Assembly (NCBI GenBank): GCA_050179685.1 | Contig: JBFXEW010000001.1 | Coordinates: forward strand, 310,001 to 374,000 | From: GWE2-40-63 sp050179685 | Lineage (GTDB): Bacteria; Bacteroidota; Bacteroidia; Bacteroidales; SZUA-534 | Length of the DNA stretch: 64,000 nucleotides | Reading direction: 5' to 3' | Shown here: positions 36,701 to 44,566 of the stretch, piece by piece | How positions within the stretch are numbered: position 1 is the stretch's first letter | Layout of the letters: each line of letters begins with the position of its first letter | Notes under the pieces: generated by a model | Database searches by the model: none | Seen by the model: only the letters and a program-made list of their open reading frames with translations | What the model was told of the DNA's origin: nothing | Translations under genes and position numbers: made by a program

Positions 36701-38226
36701 CATGTTCCAATACCCCGGTAAGCTTTTCCGAAAACAGCTTTTCAACTTCGGGCGAGGTAAACCAGTGGCAATGGACTTTCCCCGATGGTTCGGTACAAAC
36801 CCAGGCCAGTCCTGAATTTACCTTTGCTACAGCGGGAGCACATCCGGTGCACCTGGTGGTGCGCTCCGACCTGGGTTGCTACGATACCCTGATACAAAAC
36901 ATCGATATAAAACCAGGGCCCCTGAGCGATTTTAGCTTCGGCCCCGCTTGTCAGGGTTTACCCGTAGCATTTAGCGACCAGTCCATCAGCTTCTTGAACC
37001 TTCCCCTGGAATACAGCTGGGATTTTGGTGATGGCACGGGAAGCCAACTAAGCAGTCCGGAAAAAACCTATGCCGAAACCGGAAGCTATCAGGTAAGTCT
37101 GCGTACCACCCAGACCTCAAATCATTGCAGCAGCATCGTAAGCAAAACCCTTACGGTTAATCCAAATCCTACGGCCCGTTTCGAATTGCCGGTCACTTGT
37201 GTAAACGCTCCGGTAGTACTTACTGACCTGAGCGAGAGCAGTTCGGGTGCTATTTCCGAATGGGTGTGGAAAATTGATTCCCTGGGTACCATTCGCAAAC
37301 AAAGCCCCTTCGTTTCGTTTGCTTATCCCGGAACTTATCATATTAATCTTTCGGTTACCGATAACCAGGCCTGTTCCGATTCTGTCGGAGGTATATTAAC
37401 GGTGCACCCGCTCCCTGTTGCCCGTTTCGAAACTTCGATTAACAAAGGGCCGGTTCCCCTGATGGTAAGCTTCAATAACCAATCGAAGGGAGCTGCCGGC
37501 TATCTATGGGATTTTGGCGATGGCGCTGGTTCTGAAGAAACACATCCCCAACACACTTATGTTGACAGCGGCTCGTATACCGTGCAACTCAGCGCCACAT
37601 CAGCCGAAGGCTGCAACGCATCTTTCTTTGGAAGCATTCGGGGCATTGTTCCCCGGGTCGATTTGCAGGTGCTCGATCTTAAAACCGAACTTACTTCGGG
37701 CTACCTTAAAGTCTGGGCTTTATTGCAAAACCAGGGAACCCTCGATTTGGAGCAAATTGTACTGCAACTGCACGCCCAGGGAAGCCCGCCCTTACGCGAA
37801 GAATTAAAAACCACCTTGTACTCGGGACAAACCTACCTCCATGAATTTGCCACGCAGCTTCCGCTGGATGCCAATAATCCCTTGACACATATTTGTGTTA
37901 ATGCTTTCGATTTGGCTTACGCCGATGAATTTTTAGAAAACAACGAAATCTGTCTGGCTTTGGAAGATGCCTTTAAAATGCTGCCATCGTATCCCAACCC
38001 GGCTGAAGATTACCTGGTGGTGGAATACCTTATCCCGACCGATGCCCGGCTAAGCATCAACCTATACGACACCAACGGAAAAATAAAGGCTGTACTTTAC
38101 GATCGGGTCTCAGGTGCCGGCTTTAACCGCCATCGATTTGACATTGCTGATTTGGGCCCCGGTGTTTACTTTTACAAAATAAGTTACAAGGATAAGCAAT
38201 ACAGCCGGACTTTTGTGGTGAATTAA
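30784..38226 (+). CDS. Giant PKD/LamG-domain surface protein with T9SS type A sorting domain
   Basis: 2480 residues. A signal peptide (1-21) is followed by a LamG/ConA-like domain (about 25-260). Residues about 394-985 form a block (Ig-like segments, PKD with YLWNFGDGQTT, then another LamG-like domain with ITFDGSNDF) that is repeated as 1098-1690. After that come four or five PKD-like modules, several carrying WDFGDG. The last ~80 residues (SYPNPAEDYLVVEY...LYDTNGK...GPGVYFYKI) are a type A sorting domain, so the protein is secreted by the T9SS and probably anchored at the surface. A role in adhesion or glycan binding is likely. A near-identical 1.78 kb duplication lies inside the gene. Confidence 0.85.
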   Translation: MRKALFCFFLSLLAGFSVLGQDTLLPNYPGLQLWLLADSVIKNPDNTVSQWTDLSGNSNHLLQPLSTAQPTQVNQALNNRAILRFDGTSDYLAGGDICDIAPEGATFFVVGKSNFKTGAFIAKSLAGGATKRYGVLYENNNLVYLFHSTAVANVSFAYPLGSYELITSQTDFINLKNKVRVNGLEKKSLTIPSSTDMNSSYTFLIGAYNNSSGTTPPYPGYYLNGDIAEILIYNRTLTETEITSVENYLKAKYNPILDLGQDREVYGFGPYELKSNASYQSYAWSTGETTPNIIINTDGRYHLTVTGNFGWVQQDTVNITFSKLQYPTLTKDTTLCLGDSLLWFSGLSTNYTHLWNNGQISSTITIKEAGRYFVTITDSLGYTLKSDTLTITIDSFPAQNSLGPDRALCKGETVTLSQQGDSIQSWLWNTGSTQSYISINSEGSYSVSVTNNRGCVASDSAFFSLSGEAPAVTFTADTVCLGDSTSFVNVSTVPLPDTIDSYLWNFGDGQTTALAEPRHLYTQADTFVVTLTATANSGCASFSIDSIIVNSVPETSFIIQNGANNCFGSTASYINTTTDTAYNSFLWSFGDNQISTEISPSHIYDTEGLYEVWLKATNQFACSDSTFTNIAVSSSFPLVSSTTKLFPTQDANVQDTAITFSWSSVQEAKAYRFILSDVSDFSTLIDSIDLMDTTYTVSFSDEGSYFWNVYTLNECGQYQEVVANAFDLSGPLFINNIGFWLKPNEPYLQTSGDTVISWTDASLNTLSWEQVEPSKRPLLKTDPTFPNIPVITFDGSNDFLTAGDTADIKPQGRTLFILGKSNLSSGAFYAKSKAADATNRHALFYENTLKSFYYTSADFTLSVGGNKPQWELIRLETDLIEGKNHIFINSKIKGSKDTPAEINMDNNYHFLLGAYNNTLGTNAGLYFLNGAIGEIIAYDKVLDSLESVQIEQYIYNKYSPPVNLGADIVINGFCDTTISAYKPWFTSYLWSNGSSDSAITVSQSGTYSLTVTDIFGNQSTDQIKVSYPIPVSLSDTTLCLGDSLLWDSGLDNYYSFEWLGSPVTTSFIYLSNAGKYAFKASGAGGCVFYSDTLTITIDSFPAQNSLGPDRALCKGETVTLSQQGDSIQSWLWNTGSTQSYISINSEGSYSVSVTNNRGCVASDSAFFSLSGEAPAVTFTADTVCLGDSTSFVNVSTVPLPDTIDSYLWNFGDGQTTALAEPRHLYTQADTFVVTLTATANSGCASFSIDSIIVNSVPETSFIIQNGANNCFGSTASYINTTTDTAYNSFLWSFGDNQISTEISPSHIYDTEGLYEVWLKATNQFACSDSTFTNIAVSSSFPLVSSTTKLFPTQDANVQDTAITFSWSSVQEAKAYRFILSDVSDFSTLIDSIDLMDTTYTVSFSDEGSYFWNVYTLNECGQYQEVVANAFDLSGPLFINNIGFWLKPNEPYLQTSGDTVISWTDASLNTLSWEQVEPSKRPLLKTDPTFPNIPVITFDGSNDFLTAGDTADIKPQGRTLFILGKSNLSSGAFYAKSKAADATNRHALFYENTLKSFYYTSADFTLSVGGNKPQWELIRLETDLIEGKNHIFINSKIKGSKDTPAEINMDNNYHFLLGAYNNTLGTNAGLYFLNGAIGEIIAYDKVLDSLESVQIEQYIYNKYSPPVNLGADIVINGFCDTTISAYKPWFTSYRWSINGDSISSDSAITVNKSGTYAVEVTDIFGFTSRDSITVSYPQPQQIASAELCRYDTLIWDLQLAGNYSFEWSNGQSTPVLNISEPGAYWLIIRDSLGNEWHSDTITINVDEFPKELSLGADTTLCLGNRLYLQNGSNEAQSYLWSDGSTLEYLQAETSGLYAVTATNARGCVGIDTINLTIQGIAPQPDFSVTQLCHKDSALFADLSLSPDGSDIINWVWDFGDGTQSNEKAPEHRYEDAGEYTVSLSIRNELLCSNSGQKTIQIHALPQAAFTPLTACSNTPVSFSENSFSTSGEVNQWQWTFPDGSVQTQASPEFTFATAGAHPVHLVVRSDLGCYDTLIQNIDIKPGPLSDFSFGPACQGLPVAFSDQSISFLNLPLEYSWDFGDGTGSQLSSPEKTYAETGSYQVSLRTTQTSNHCSSIVSKTLTVNPNPTARFELPVTCVNAPVVLTDLSESSSGAISEWVWKIDSLGTIRKQSPFVSFAYPGTYHINLSVTDNQACSDSVGGILTVHPLPVARFETSINKGPVPLMVSFNNQSKGAAGYLWDFGDGAGSEETHPQHTYVDSGSYTVQLSATSAEGCNASFFGSIRGIVPRVDLQVLDLKTELTSGYLKVWALLQNQGTLDLEQIVLQLHAQGSPPLREELKTTLYSGQTYLHEFATQLPLDANNPLTHICVNAFDLAYADEFLENNEICLALEDAFKMLPSYPNPAEDYLVVEYLIPTDARLSINLYDTNGKIKAVLYDRVSGAGFNRHRFDIADLGPGVYFYKISYKDKQYSRTFVVN
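31963..33740 (+). repeat. Internal long direct repeat, copy 1
   Basis: 1778 bp inside the giant surface-protein gene; it matches 34075-35852 at a constant offset of 2112 bp (704 codons, in frame). I saw no difference in the parts compared by eye. Flanks diverge: base 31962 is A versus T at 34074, and 33741 is C versus T at 35853. Confidence 0.85.
34075..35852 (+). repeat. Internal long direct repeat, copy 2
   Basis: Second copy of the 1778 bp repeat. The 334 bp between the copies (33741-34074) is unique and encodes one Ig-like module. After this copy the coding sequence resembles the stretch after copy 1 only at the protein level (YRWSINGDS versus YLWSNGSS), showing that the module pattern is older than the recent identity. 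Confidence 0.85.
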
Positions 38227-38352
38227 ACCTACTACCACGTTTATACTGCAAATAAATAGTACGCGGGGAATTAAGCCCGGAGCATTATAATGAAAAAGAA
38301 GCTGTCTAAAAAGCAAAAGATTTAAACCATCTGCTTTCAAATTAAAAGGGAT

Positions 38353-38431
38353 AGAACACGGATAACGCTGAAAAAACTGATTTACGCTAATAAGATCTGT
38401 GAAAATCAGTCAAAATCCGCGTCATCCCTGT
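38353..38431. repeat. Dispersed palindromic repeat, family D
   Basis: Sequence of the form ACACGGATAACGC ... GCGTCATCCCTGT: the ends are imperfect reverse complements, with an inner AAACTGATTT / AAAATCAGT pair. It resembles the GxxExxY-associated repeats in style but has no such gene beside it. It occupies most of the 324 bp gap between the giant gene and the response regulator; the rest has no visible feature. Confidence 0.55.
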
Positions 38432-38550
38432 CTACCGGCCAGGCAGGAGCGTTCCTTTTTTGAAGATTACTTATATTCTGTAAGTTTTTGGTAAATGCAT
38501 ATTACTTTTGGGACACCCTCTTTAAAAATTTTACTTTGACCGTGTATCGG

Positions 38551-38925
38551 TTATAGGCTCCGTAAAAACTCCTGAATGGCTCCGTCAATTTCCTGAATAT
38601 TAAACGGCTTATTAAAATAGCGGTTTATCTGGTGTTGGTCGAGCGCCTCCTTTATTTCCTTATTGATGTCGAAAGCTGTTAATATAAAATAGGCAATGTG
38701 CTGGTAGTTGGCTTTGGCTTGGGTAATAAACTCAATCCCGTTCATTCCGGGCATTTTCATATCGCTTATCACCACAATAATATCCTTATTTCCTTCCAGC
38801 TTTTGCAATCCTTCGGCACCGGAACCCGCTGTCAGCACCTTGTATTTGCGGCGAAAATTAATCTCGAAAAGCGTTAAATTAATGGGTTCATCATCTACAT
38901 AAAGTAAGGTAACGTCCTGGTTCAT
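38551..38925 (-). CDS. Single-domain response regulator (CheY-like)
   Basis: 124 residues, one receiver domain only. Acidic pocket D11-D12, phosphoacceptor D55 in VVISDMKMPG, Thr83 and Lys106 in YFNKPF are all present. No output domain is attached, so it must act by protein contact or as a phosphate relay. No histidine kinase lies nearby. It is transcribed away from rdgB. The ALDQHQINRYFNKPF block is typical of receivers paired with hybrid kinases or cyclic-di-GMP/HD-type modules. Confidence 0.85.
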   Translation of the reverse strand: MNQDVTLLYVDDEPINLTLFEINFRRKYKVLTAGSGAEGLQKLEGNKDIIVVISDMKMPGMNGIEFITQAKANYQHIAYFILTAFDINKEIKEALDQHQINRYFNKPFNIQEIDGAIQEFLRSL

Positions 38926-39124
38926 TCGTGTACGGTTTTGGATGATGCCAAAGCACCCGGGTAATTAATTATTGGGTCGTAACCCATTTTGCTTATATTG
39001 CAGTTAAAAATACAAATATTAACGTAAATAATACGATGAATCCGCCTTGATTTGCAAAGGCAAACAAAAGAGCATAATAATCAGCCATATGGCAATCGCT
39101 TCACAACATAAAAATTAATAATCT

Positions 39125-39712
39125 ATGATAAATAAACTGATTTTTGCCACCAACAATCCGAACAAACTGGAAGAGGTTCAAAAAATGTTGGGCAGCCGCT
39201 ACCAGATTGTAAGCATGGCTGAAGCCGGAATCGACGAAGATATTCCCGAAAACGAAGCCACGCTTGAGGGAAACGCATTGGCTAAAGCCGACTACATTTA
39301 TCAAAAACTAAAATTGCCGGTAATTGCTGATGACACCGGATTGGAAGTGGATTACCTGAATGGTGCGCCCGGTGTACATTCGGCTCGTTTTGCCGGTGCC
39401 GATAAAGACCCGGAAGCAAACATGCGTAAACTTCTTTCGGCCCTCACACTGATCAAAAACCGAAAGGCACAATTCCGGACAGTAATTTGCCTCCGCGCCA
39501 ACGAGCAAACCCACTACTTTGAAGGGGTGGTTCATGGAAGCATTCTTCAGGAAAAACAAGGTGCAGCCGGCTTTGGATACGATCCCATTTTTAAACCCGA
39601 CGGGTTCCAGTTATCCTTTGCACAAATGCCCATGCAGGTAAAAAACCGCATCAGTCATCGGGGACGGGCCATTCATAAACTGACTGCTTTTTTATTGCGA
39701 AACAAGTTTTAA
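39125..39712 (+). CDS. rdgB: Non-canonical purine NTP pyrophosphatase RdgB/HAM1
   Basis: 195 residues, full length. TNNPNK (9-14) binds the triphosphate, LEGNALAKA (47-55) and ADDTGLEV (68-75) carry the metal ligands, and GFGYDPIF and SHRGRA near the end are further signatures. It hydrolyses dITP, XTP and ITP to monophosphates and keeps them out of DNA. It is a single gene with its own upstream region and an ATG at 39125. Confidence 0.92.
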   Translation: MINKLIFATNNPNKLEEVQKMLGSRYQIVSMAEAGIDEDIPENEATLEGNALAKADYIYQKLKLPVIADDTGLEVDYLNGAPGVHSARFAGADKDPEANMRKLLSALTLIKNRKAQFRTVICLRANEQTHYFEGVVHGSILQEKQGAAGFGYDPIFKPDGFQLSFAQMPMQVKNRISHRGRAIHKLTAFLLRNKF

Positions 39713-39847
39713 GTTTAGCCCCAAAGCTTCTTTATTCCAGGAAAAGACAAGCGGGCCAAAGCCTGTATTTTTTCGATGTGCTTTTTTTTGCAAAACACCA
39801 ATTAGTCCCTAAATTTTGCTTATTTTGCCGGCCAAATTAGGGTTGTT

Positions 39848-42616
39848 TTGAAATTTACTTTCTATTTATTCTTTTCTGCTGTTTTACTGACAACTACAGC
39901 TTTAAATGCTCGGGTTATGGCACAACTGTATCCTGCCGACAGTGTGCGCTGGCTGGTAAGTCAGTCGCCGGAGTCGGAAGCGGATGCTCGCTACAAGCTT
40001 TGCACAAAAATTATGGGCTCTCACGACTCCTTGTTTTTAGAGTTAATCGAAAGACAAATAAAACAGGAGCAAAAAAAAACGGATAAAAAGCAGCTTAAAA
40101 ACCTTTACTGGTGGTTGGGCTCTTACTATCAAACAGCCGCCCAATTAAACCGGGCACAAAACAGTCTTGAAAAAGCCCTGGGTTTTGCTTCAGAGGCAAG
40201 CGAAAAATCATCCTTGCTTTTGCATCTGGCACACTTAAAAATTACCAGCGGACGGTACCTGGAAGCCCTGGAATATTTACGCCAGGCCAAAATTGCCATT
40301 TACAATCGCGAGTTTTACCCGCTTGAATCGGAAATTCAGCTCGAAGAAGCCTTTTGCTACATTCAATTACTTAACTACGATGCGGCGGCGGCGCGCTTAA
40401 CTGCCGCGGGTTTTACCCTCCAGCTCACTGAAAACCGCTTCTTAAAAGCTAAGCGCTTAAGTTATTTGGGGTATCTGCATAGTGCAGAAAAAGATTATTT
40501 AAACGCTCAGGCTTTTCTGATGCAGGCTTTTTCTCTTTGGAAACAGGATACCCTGAATGCAGATTTTGCTTTGGCTTCGCAGCAATTGGCCGGCATCTAT
40601 AAAGCGCAGTATAAATATGCCCTGGCAAGCCATCACGCCCAAAGGGCACAACATATTTTTGACTCCTTGCGTTTACCGGCAGGCAGCGCCGGCTCCCGCT
40701 TATTTTTAGTGTCATTGGCTAATAATCCCGATTCCTCAGTACACCAATTACTGACTCAGGCCAAAAATATATTTGAAAATACGCAGCACACAAGCGGACA
40801 GATTGAATCGTACATTGCATTAGCCAAGTATTTTAATCAGCAAAACCTTTCCGATTCCGCTTTACACTACCTGAATCGTGCCGAAGAATTTTTTCCCCTG
40901 GTTGAAAATCAAAAACAGCAATTGAATTTTAATCTGGCAAAAAGTAGTTATTACCTCAAGCATTACAGGCCCGACAGTGCGCTTATACTTGCTAAAAAAG
41001 GACTGCATTTTGCATTGGCTTCCGGCGACTGGGAGCAAAAAGCCGACGCTTATGCTCATTTAGCCGACCTGTACAAGATTACCAAAGATTTCAGGCAGGC
41101 TTTCCAAAATCTTACTTTGGCTCATGCCTATAAGGATTCCCTCGCACAATTAAGCGCCTCGTTCGAATTAAAAAAATTGCAGGAAAGCTTTGAAGCAAAA
41201 AGGCAGGAATCGCTGATTCAGCATTTAACCAACGAGCGAAACCAGCAAAACCAAACCATTGAGAAAAACATTAAACGCCTCGAAAAACAACAGGCCACCA
41301 TTTACCTGATAGCCATTGTTCTGTTACTAATTCTTTTGATAGCACTGCTTATGGGCGCTTTTCTTCATTACCGCAAAAAAGACAATAAGCGTCTGGCTTT
41401 ACGCAACAAACAAATTGCCCAGCAAAAAGAAGAAATTGAAGTACAACGGCAACACCTCGAAGATATCAATCAGGAATTGGAAAAGCTTTCGCTGATAGCC
41501 CGCCAAACCGATAACGGCATCCGGATAATGAATGAGGTGGGACGTATAACCTGGGTTAACGAAGGCTATGTAAAGATGCACGGCTACACCCTCGAGGAAT
41601 TGCAGGAAATAGGCCGCTTCGATTTACTGGGCGAAGAAGCCAACATAAACATACAACAACTGGTAAGCGTTTGGTATGGTGATAAAAAACCCATTTCTTT
41701 TGAATCACTGGTTAAAAATAAGTGGGGAAACGAAATGTGGGTGCAAACCACCCTTACGCCCATTCTGGACGAAAACCAGAAGATTGAAAAAATGATTGCC
41801 ATTGAGTCGGATATTACACGCATTAAAAAAGCAGAGCAGGAAATCCGCACCAAAAATCTCGATATCACGGCAAGCATTTCGTATGCCAAGCGTATACAGG
41901 AAGCCATGATGACTCCCTTTAGCGTGCTTAGCACGGTGTATCCCGACAGTTTTTGCTTTTACCAGCCCAAATCGATTGTAAGCGGCGATTTTTACTGGAT
42001 GACCAACAAACACGACCGCTTGATTGTAGCTTGCGCCGACTCAACCGGACACGGTGTTCCCGGAGCATTTATGAGTTTAATTGGCATGTCGTTCCTGAAT
42101 AAAATTGTTAACGAAAAAGGCTTTGTATCGCCGGCAATAATACTCAACCGGCTGCGGATGAATATTATTTCGCACCTGCACCAAACCAATGGCGAAAACC
42201 TGGCCGGTGACGGAATGGATATTTCGGTTATTTCCATCGACTTAAAAAACAATTACCTGGAATTTGCCGGAGCCATGAATCCGGTAATTATTCTGCGAAA
42301 CAAAGATCTGATTGAACTTAAAGCCGACCGCATGCCTGTTGGCTTTTTTGATAACGAAGATCGGCCCTTCTCGTCGACCAGCCTGAACCTGCAGGCCAAC
42401 GATCAAATTTACCTATTTACCGATGGCTATTACGACCAGTTTGGCGGAAAAAACGGGTCAAAAATGAAAAGCCAGCGTTTCCGCGATATCCTGCTTCGCT
42501 GTGCGTTTAAATCGAGCGAAGAACAAAAAACCATTATCGAAGACAGTTTTAATGCCTGGAAAGGAGAATATCCCCAGGTTGATGATGTGCTTTTAATGGG
42601 AATTCATATCAATTAA
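39848..42616 (+). CDS. TPR-PAS-SpoIIE (PP2C-type) membrane phosphatase
   Basis: 922 residues from a TTG start. Order: signal peptide or anchor (about 1-26), a periplasmic TPR array (about 60-440), a transmembrane helix (about 485-508, YLIAIVLLLILLIALLMGAF), a coiled coil with many Gln and Glu, a PAS domain (about 555-665) with PAC-like ending, and a C-terminal PP2C/SpoIIE phosphatase domain with SGDFYW, CADSTGHGVPGAFMS and DG motifs. SpoIIE-type enzymes dephosphorylate anti-sigma-factor antagonists. No anti-sigma partner is encoded nearby. Convergent with the next gene, 15 bp apart. Confidence 0.85.
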   Translation: MKFTFYLFFSAVLLTTTALNARVMAQLYPADSVRWLVSQSPESEADARYKLCTKIMGSHDSLFLELIERQIKQEQKKTDKKQLKNLYWWLGSYYQTAAQLNRAQNSLEKALGFASEASEKSSLLLHLAHLKITSGRYLEALEYLRQAKIAIYNREFYPLESEIQLEEAFCYIQLLNYDAAAARLTAAGFTLQLTENRFLKAKRLSYLGYLHSAEKDYLNAQAFLMQAFSLWKQDTLNADFALASQQLAGIYKAQYKYALASHHAQRAQHIFDSLRLPAGSAGSRLFLVSLANNPDSSVHQLLTQAKNIFENTQHTSGQIESYIALAKYFNQQNLSDSALHYLNRAEEFFPLVENQKQQLNFNLAKSSYYLKHYRPDSALILAKKGLHFALASGDWEQKADAYAHLADLYKITKDFRQAFQNLTLAHAYKDSLAQLSASFELKKLQESFEAKRQESLIQHLTNERNQQNQTIEKNIKRLEKQQATIYLIAIVLLLILLIALLMGAFLHYRKKDNKRLALRNKQIAQQKEEIEVQRQHLEDINQELEKLSLIARQTDNGIRIMNEVGRITWVNEGYVKMHGYTLEELQEIGRFDLLGEEANINIQQLVSVWYGDKKPISFESLVKNKWGNEMWVQTTLTPILDENQKIEKMIAIESDITRIKKAEQEIRTKNLDITASISYAKRIQEAMMTPFSVLSTVYPDSFCFYQPKSIVSGDFYWMTNKHDRLIVACADSTGHGVPGAFMSLIGMSFLNKIVNEKGFVSPAIILNRLRMNIISHLHQTNGENLAGDGMDISVISIDLKNNYLEFAGAMNPVIILRNKDLIELKADRMPVGFFDNEDRPFSSTSLNLQANDQIYLFTDGYYDQFGGKNGSKMKSQRFRDILLRCAFKSSEEQKTIIEDSFNAWKGEYPQVDDVLLMGIHIN

Positions 42617-42631
42617 AACAAGCGCTTATTC

Positions 42632-43786
42632 TTACCCAAAACGATGCAGCACTTCCAGGGCCTGGTTCAGCGTATCGGGGTGTTTGGCAAAGCAAAGCCG
42701 CAGCACCTTATAATCGCTCTTATCCTTATAAAAATAAGAGAGTGGTATGGTAGCCAAACCAAACTCACGCACCAAACGGGAAGCAAACTCCATATCTTTT
42801 TCGTCGCTGATATCGGAATAATCAACACACTGAAAATAAGTTCCGGCAGTCGCTTTAAACTTAAATCGGGAGCCTTGCAAGCCTTTCAGCAATAAATCGC
42901 GCTTTTCCTGGTACAGATGCTTCACTTCAAGGTAATTTTTTTCGCTTTTCAGGTATTCTGCAAAAGCGTATTGAACGGGTGTGTTAACCGTGTACATGGA
43001 ATACTGATGCGTTTTGCGAATTTCCGTTGTCAGGTGTTCGGGTGCTATAATATATCCCAGGCGCCAGCCAGTGGCATGATACGTTTTTCCAAAAGAGTTA
43101 ACGATAATGGTTTGGTCTTTTATTTTAGGATGCAAGGCCAGGCTCTCGTGCGCGGCATCATCAAAAATAATGTGTTCATAAACCTCGTCGCTCAGAATAT
43201 AAATATCGGTACCCAAAACCACTTTTTTTAAACGCTCAATATCCAAAGCCGAAAAAACCGTTCCGGTAGGATTATGCGGGTTATTGAAGATTATCATGCG
43301 GGTATTTCCGCTTAAGGCTCTTTGCACGTTCTCCCAATTCAGGGAATATCCGGGCATATTCATGTCAACATACACCGGAATACCACCACTCAAGCGCACA
43401 GCTGGCGCATAGCTGTCGTATGCCGGTTCAATAATAATAACTTCATCACCCTCACGTACCAAGGCAGTAATGGTGGCAAACAAGGCATCGGTAGCTCCGT
43501 TGGTAATGGTTATTTCCGTTTCCGGATTGTAGTTGGCCTGATACAGTTCCTGCATGCGAAGGGCAATCTGTTCCCGCAGTTCAAAAAGACCATCGACCGG
43601 AGCATATTGGTTTTTGCTGTTATTTAGCTGCTTACAATACAAATCAATCAGTTGCTGATCAGGGTTAAAATCGGGATAACCCCTCGACAAATCAATGGCC
43701 TTATGCTGTTGCGCCAGCTCCGACATGATGGCAAAAATAGTTTTGCCCGAATTCACCAACTTGGAATATGTTGCTTTTTTACTCAT
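42632..43786 (-). CDS. ybdL: Methionine aminotransferase (YbdL-like, PLP class I/II)
   Basis: 384 residues, fold type I. NNPHNPTG (168-175), SDEVYEH, catalytic Lys234 in NSFGKTYHATGWRLGY, and an Arg in LRLCF near the end that binds the substrate carboxylate. The N-terminal AIDLSRGYPDF and YAPVDG match YbdL, which transaminates methionine with 2-oxo acids and functions in methionine salvage. Kynurenine aminotransferases are close relatives, so substrate is less certain than family. It stands with its own start, downstream of nothing in an operon. Confidence 0.8.
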   Translation of the reverse strand: MSKKATYSKLVNSGKTIFAIMSELAQQHKAIDLSRGYPDFNPDQQLIDLYCKQLNNSKNQYAPVDGLFELREQIALRMQELYQANYNPETEITITNGATDALFATITALVREGDEVIIIEPAYDSYAPAVRLSGGIPVYVDMNMPGYSLNWENVQRALSGNTRMIIFNNPHNPTGTVFSALDIERLKKVVLGTDIYILSDEVYEHIIFDDAAHESLALHPKIKDQTIIVNSFGKTYHATGWRLGYIIAPEHLTTEIRKTHQYSMYTVNTPVQYAFAEYLKSEKNYLEVKHLYQEKRDLLLKGLQGSRFKFKATAGTYFQCVDYSDISDEKDMEFASRLVREFGLATIPLSYFYKDKSDYKVLRLCFAKHPDTLNQALEVLHRFG

Positions 43787-43846
43787 GATTTCCGAAACTT
43801 AGATGTGGGTTTAGCTTAAACAAAGGTGCAAAAATTACTTCACTTT

Positions 43847-44566
43847 TTAATCGGAAAACACCTCTTTTAAAACAGCAAACGATTTTAAGGAATTGAAATT
43901 AAGCAGGTGAAATTCAAAAAGCTGAACCAGCGCCTCCAATAGTTCGTTGCGTAAGCTTTTACTTAAATTGAACTGTTCCATCTCGGTAAACGGAGCGTTT
44001 AAAAAACGTATCAACCATTCCAACACCGATTTATTGACAAAAAATGCGTGTGCAGGCTTAAAATAAACGCCGTGACCTTCTTTAAAATCGTAATAGGGAG
44101 CATCAATCAGCTCGTCGGGCATAAAGCCCATATAGCGTGCTAACTTGGTTAAAAACACCAGATGATAATAGGCCAGTCCCTGATTTGCCTCTTCCAGCAC
44201 CAAAATAGCTGTTTTTACAAAAGCATAGAGTCGTTCATCGGCAAATTCTTCGCGTACAGTTCGGTGAATAACTTCGGCAAGAAAAAGAGCCAGGGTGCTT
44301 TTACTTATTTCCTGAGTTAAGGAATGAAGCGGCACAACCAACTTATATTCTTTTAATTTCTGGATGGCAGCCGAAGCTTTGTAGTAAATCTGGGTGTCGA
44401 GAAGAAACAGCGGTTGAAAAGCTCCCAGCTTATTTTGTTTTCCATTACCAATGCCATAAACCAAAAGCGACTGACGTCCGTATTTTTCGCTAAGTACATG
44501 AACTATAATCGACGATTCGCTGTACTTGGTATAATTCAGAACAATAGCTTCAGTTTTTGAAAGCAT
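43847..44566 (-). CDS. recO: DNA repair protein RecO
   Basis: 239 residues from the ATG at 44566 (MLSKTEAIVLNYTKYSESS). Reading can extend upstream to 44623 but those residues are not homologous and would overlap porZ. The N-terminal OB fold is followed by a helical domain; the family zinc-ribbon cysteines are absent, as in many Bacteroidota. RecO loads RecA with RecR in gap repair. Its first base is shared with the last base of the upstream porZ gene (ATGA-like junction), suggesting coupled translation. Confidence 0.88.
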   Translation of the reverse strand: MLSKTEAIVLNYTKYSESSIIVHVLSEKYGRQSLLVYGIGNGKQNKLGAFQPLFLLDTQIYYKASAAIQKLKEYKLVVPLHSLTQEISKSTLALFLAEVIHRTVREEFADERLYAFVKTAILVLEEANQGLAYYHLVFLTKLARYMGFMPDELIDAPYYDFKEGHGVYFKPAHAFFVNKSVLEWLIRFLNAPFTEMEQFNLSKSLRNELLEALVQLFEFHLLNFNSLKSFAVLKEVFSD

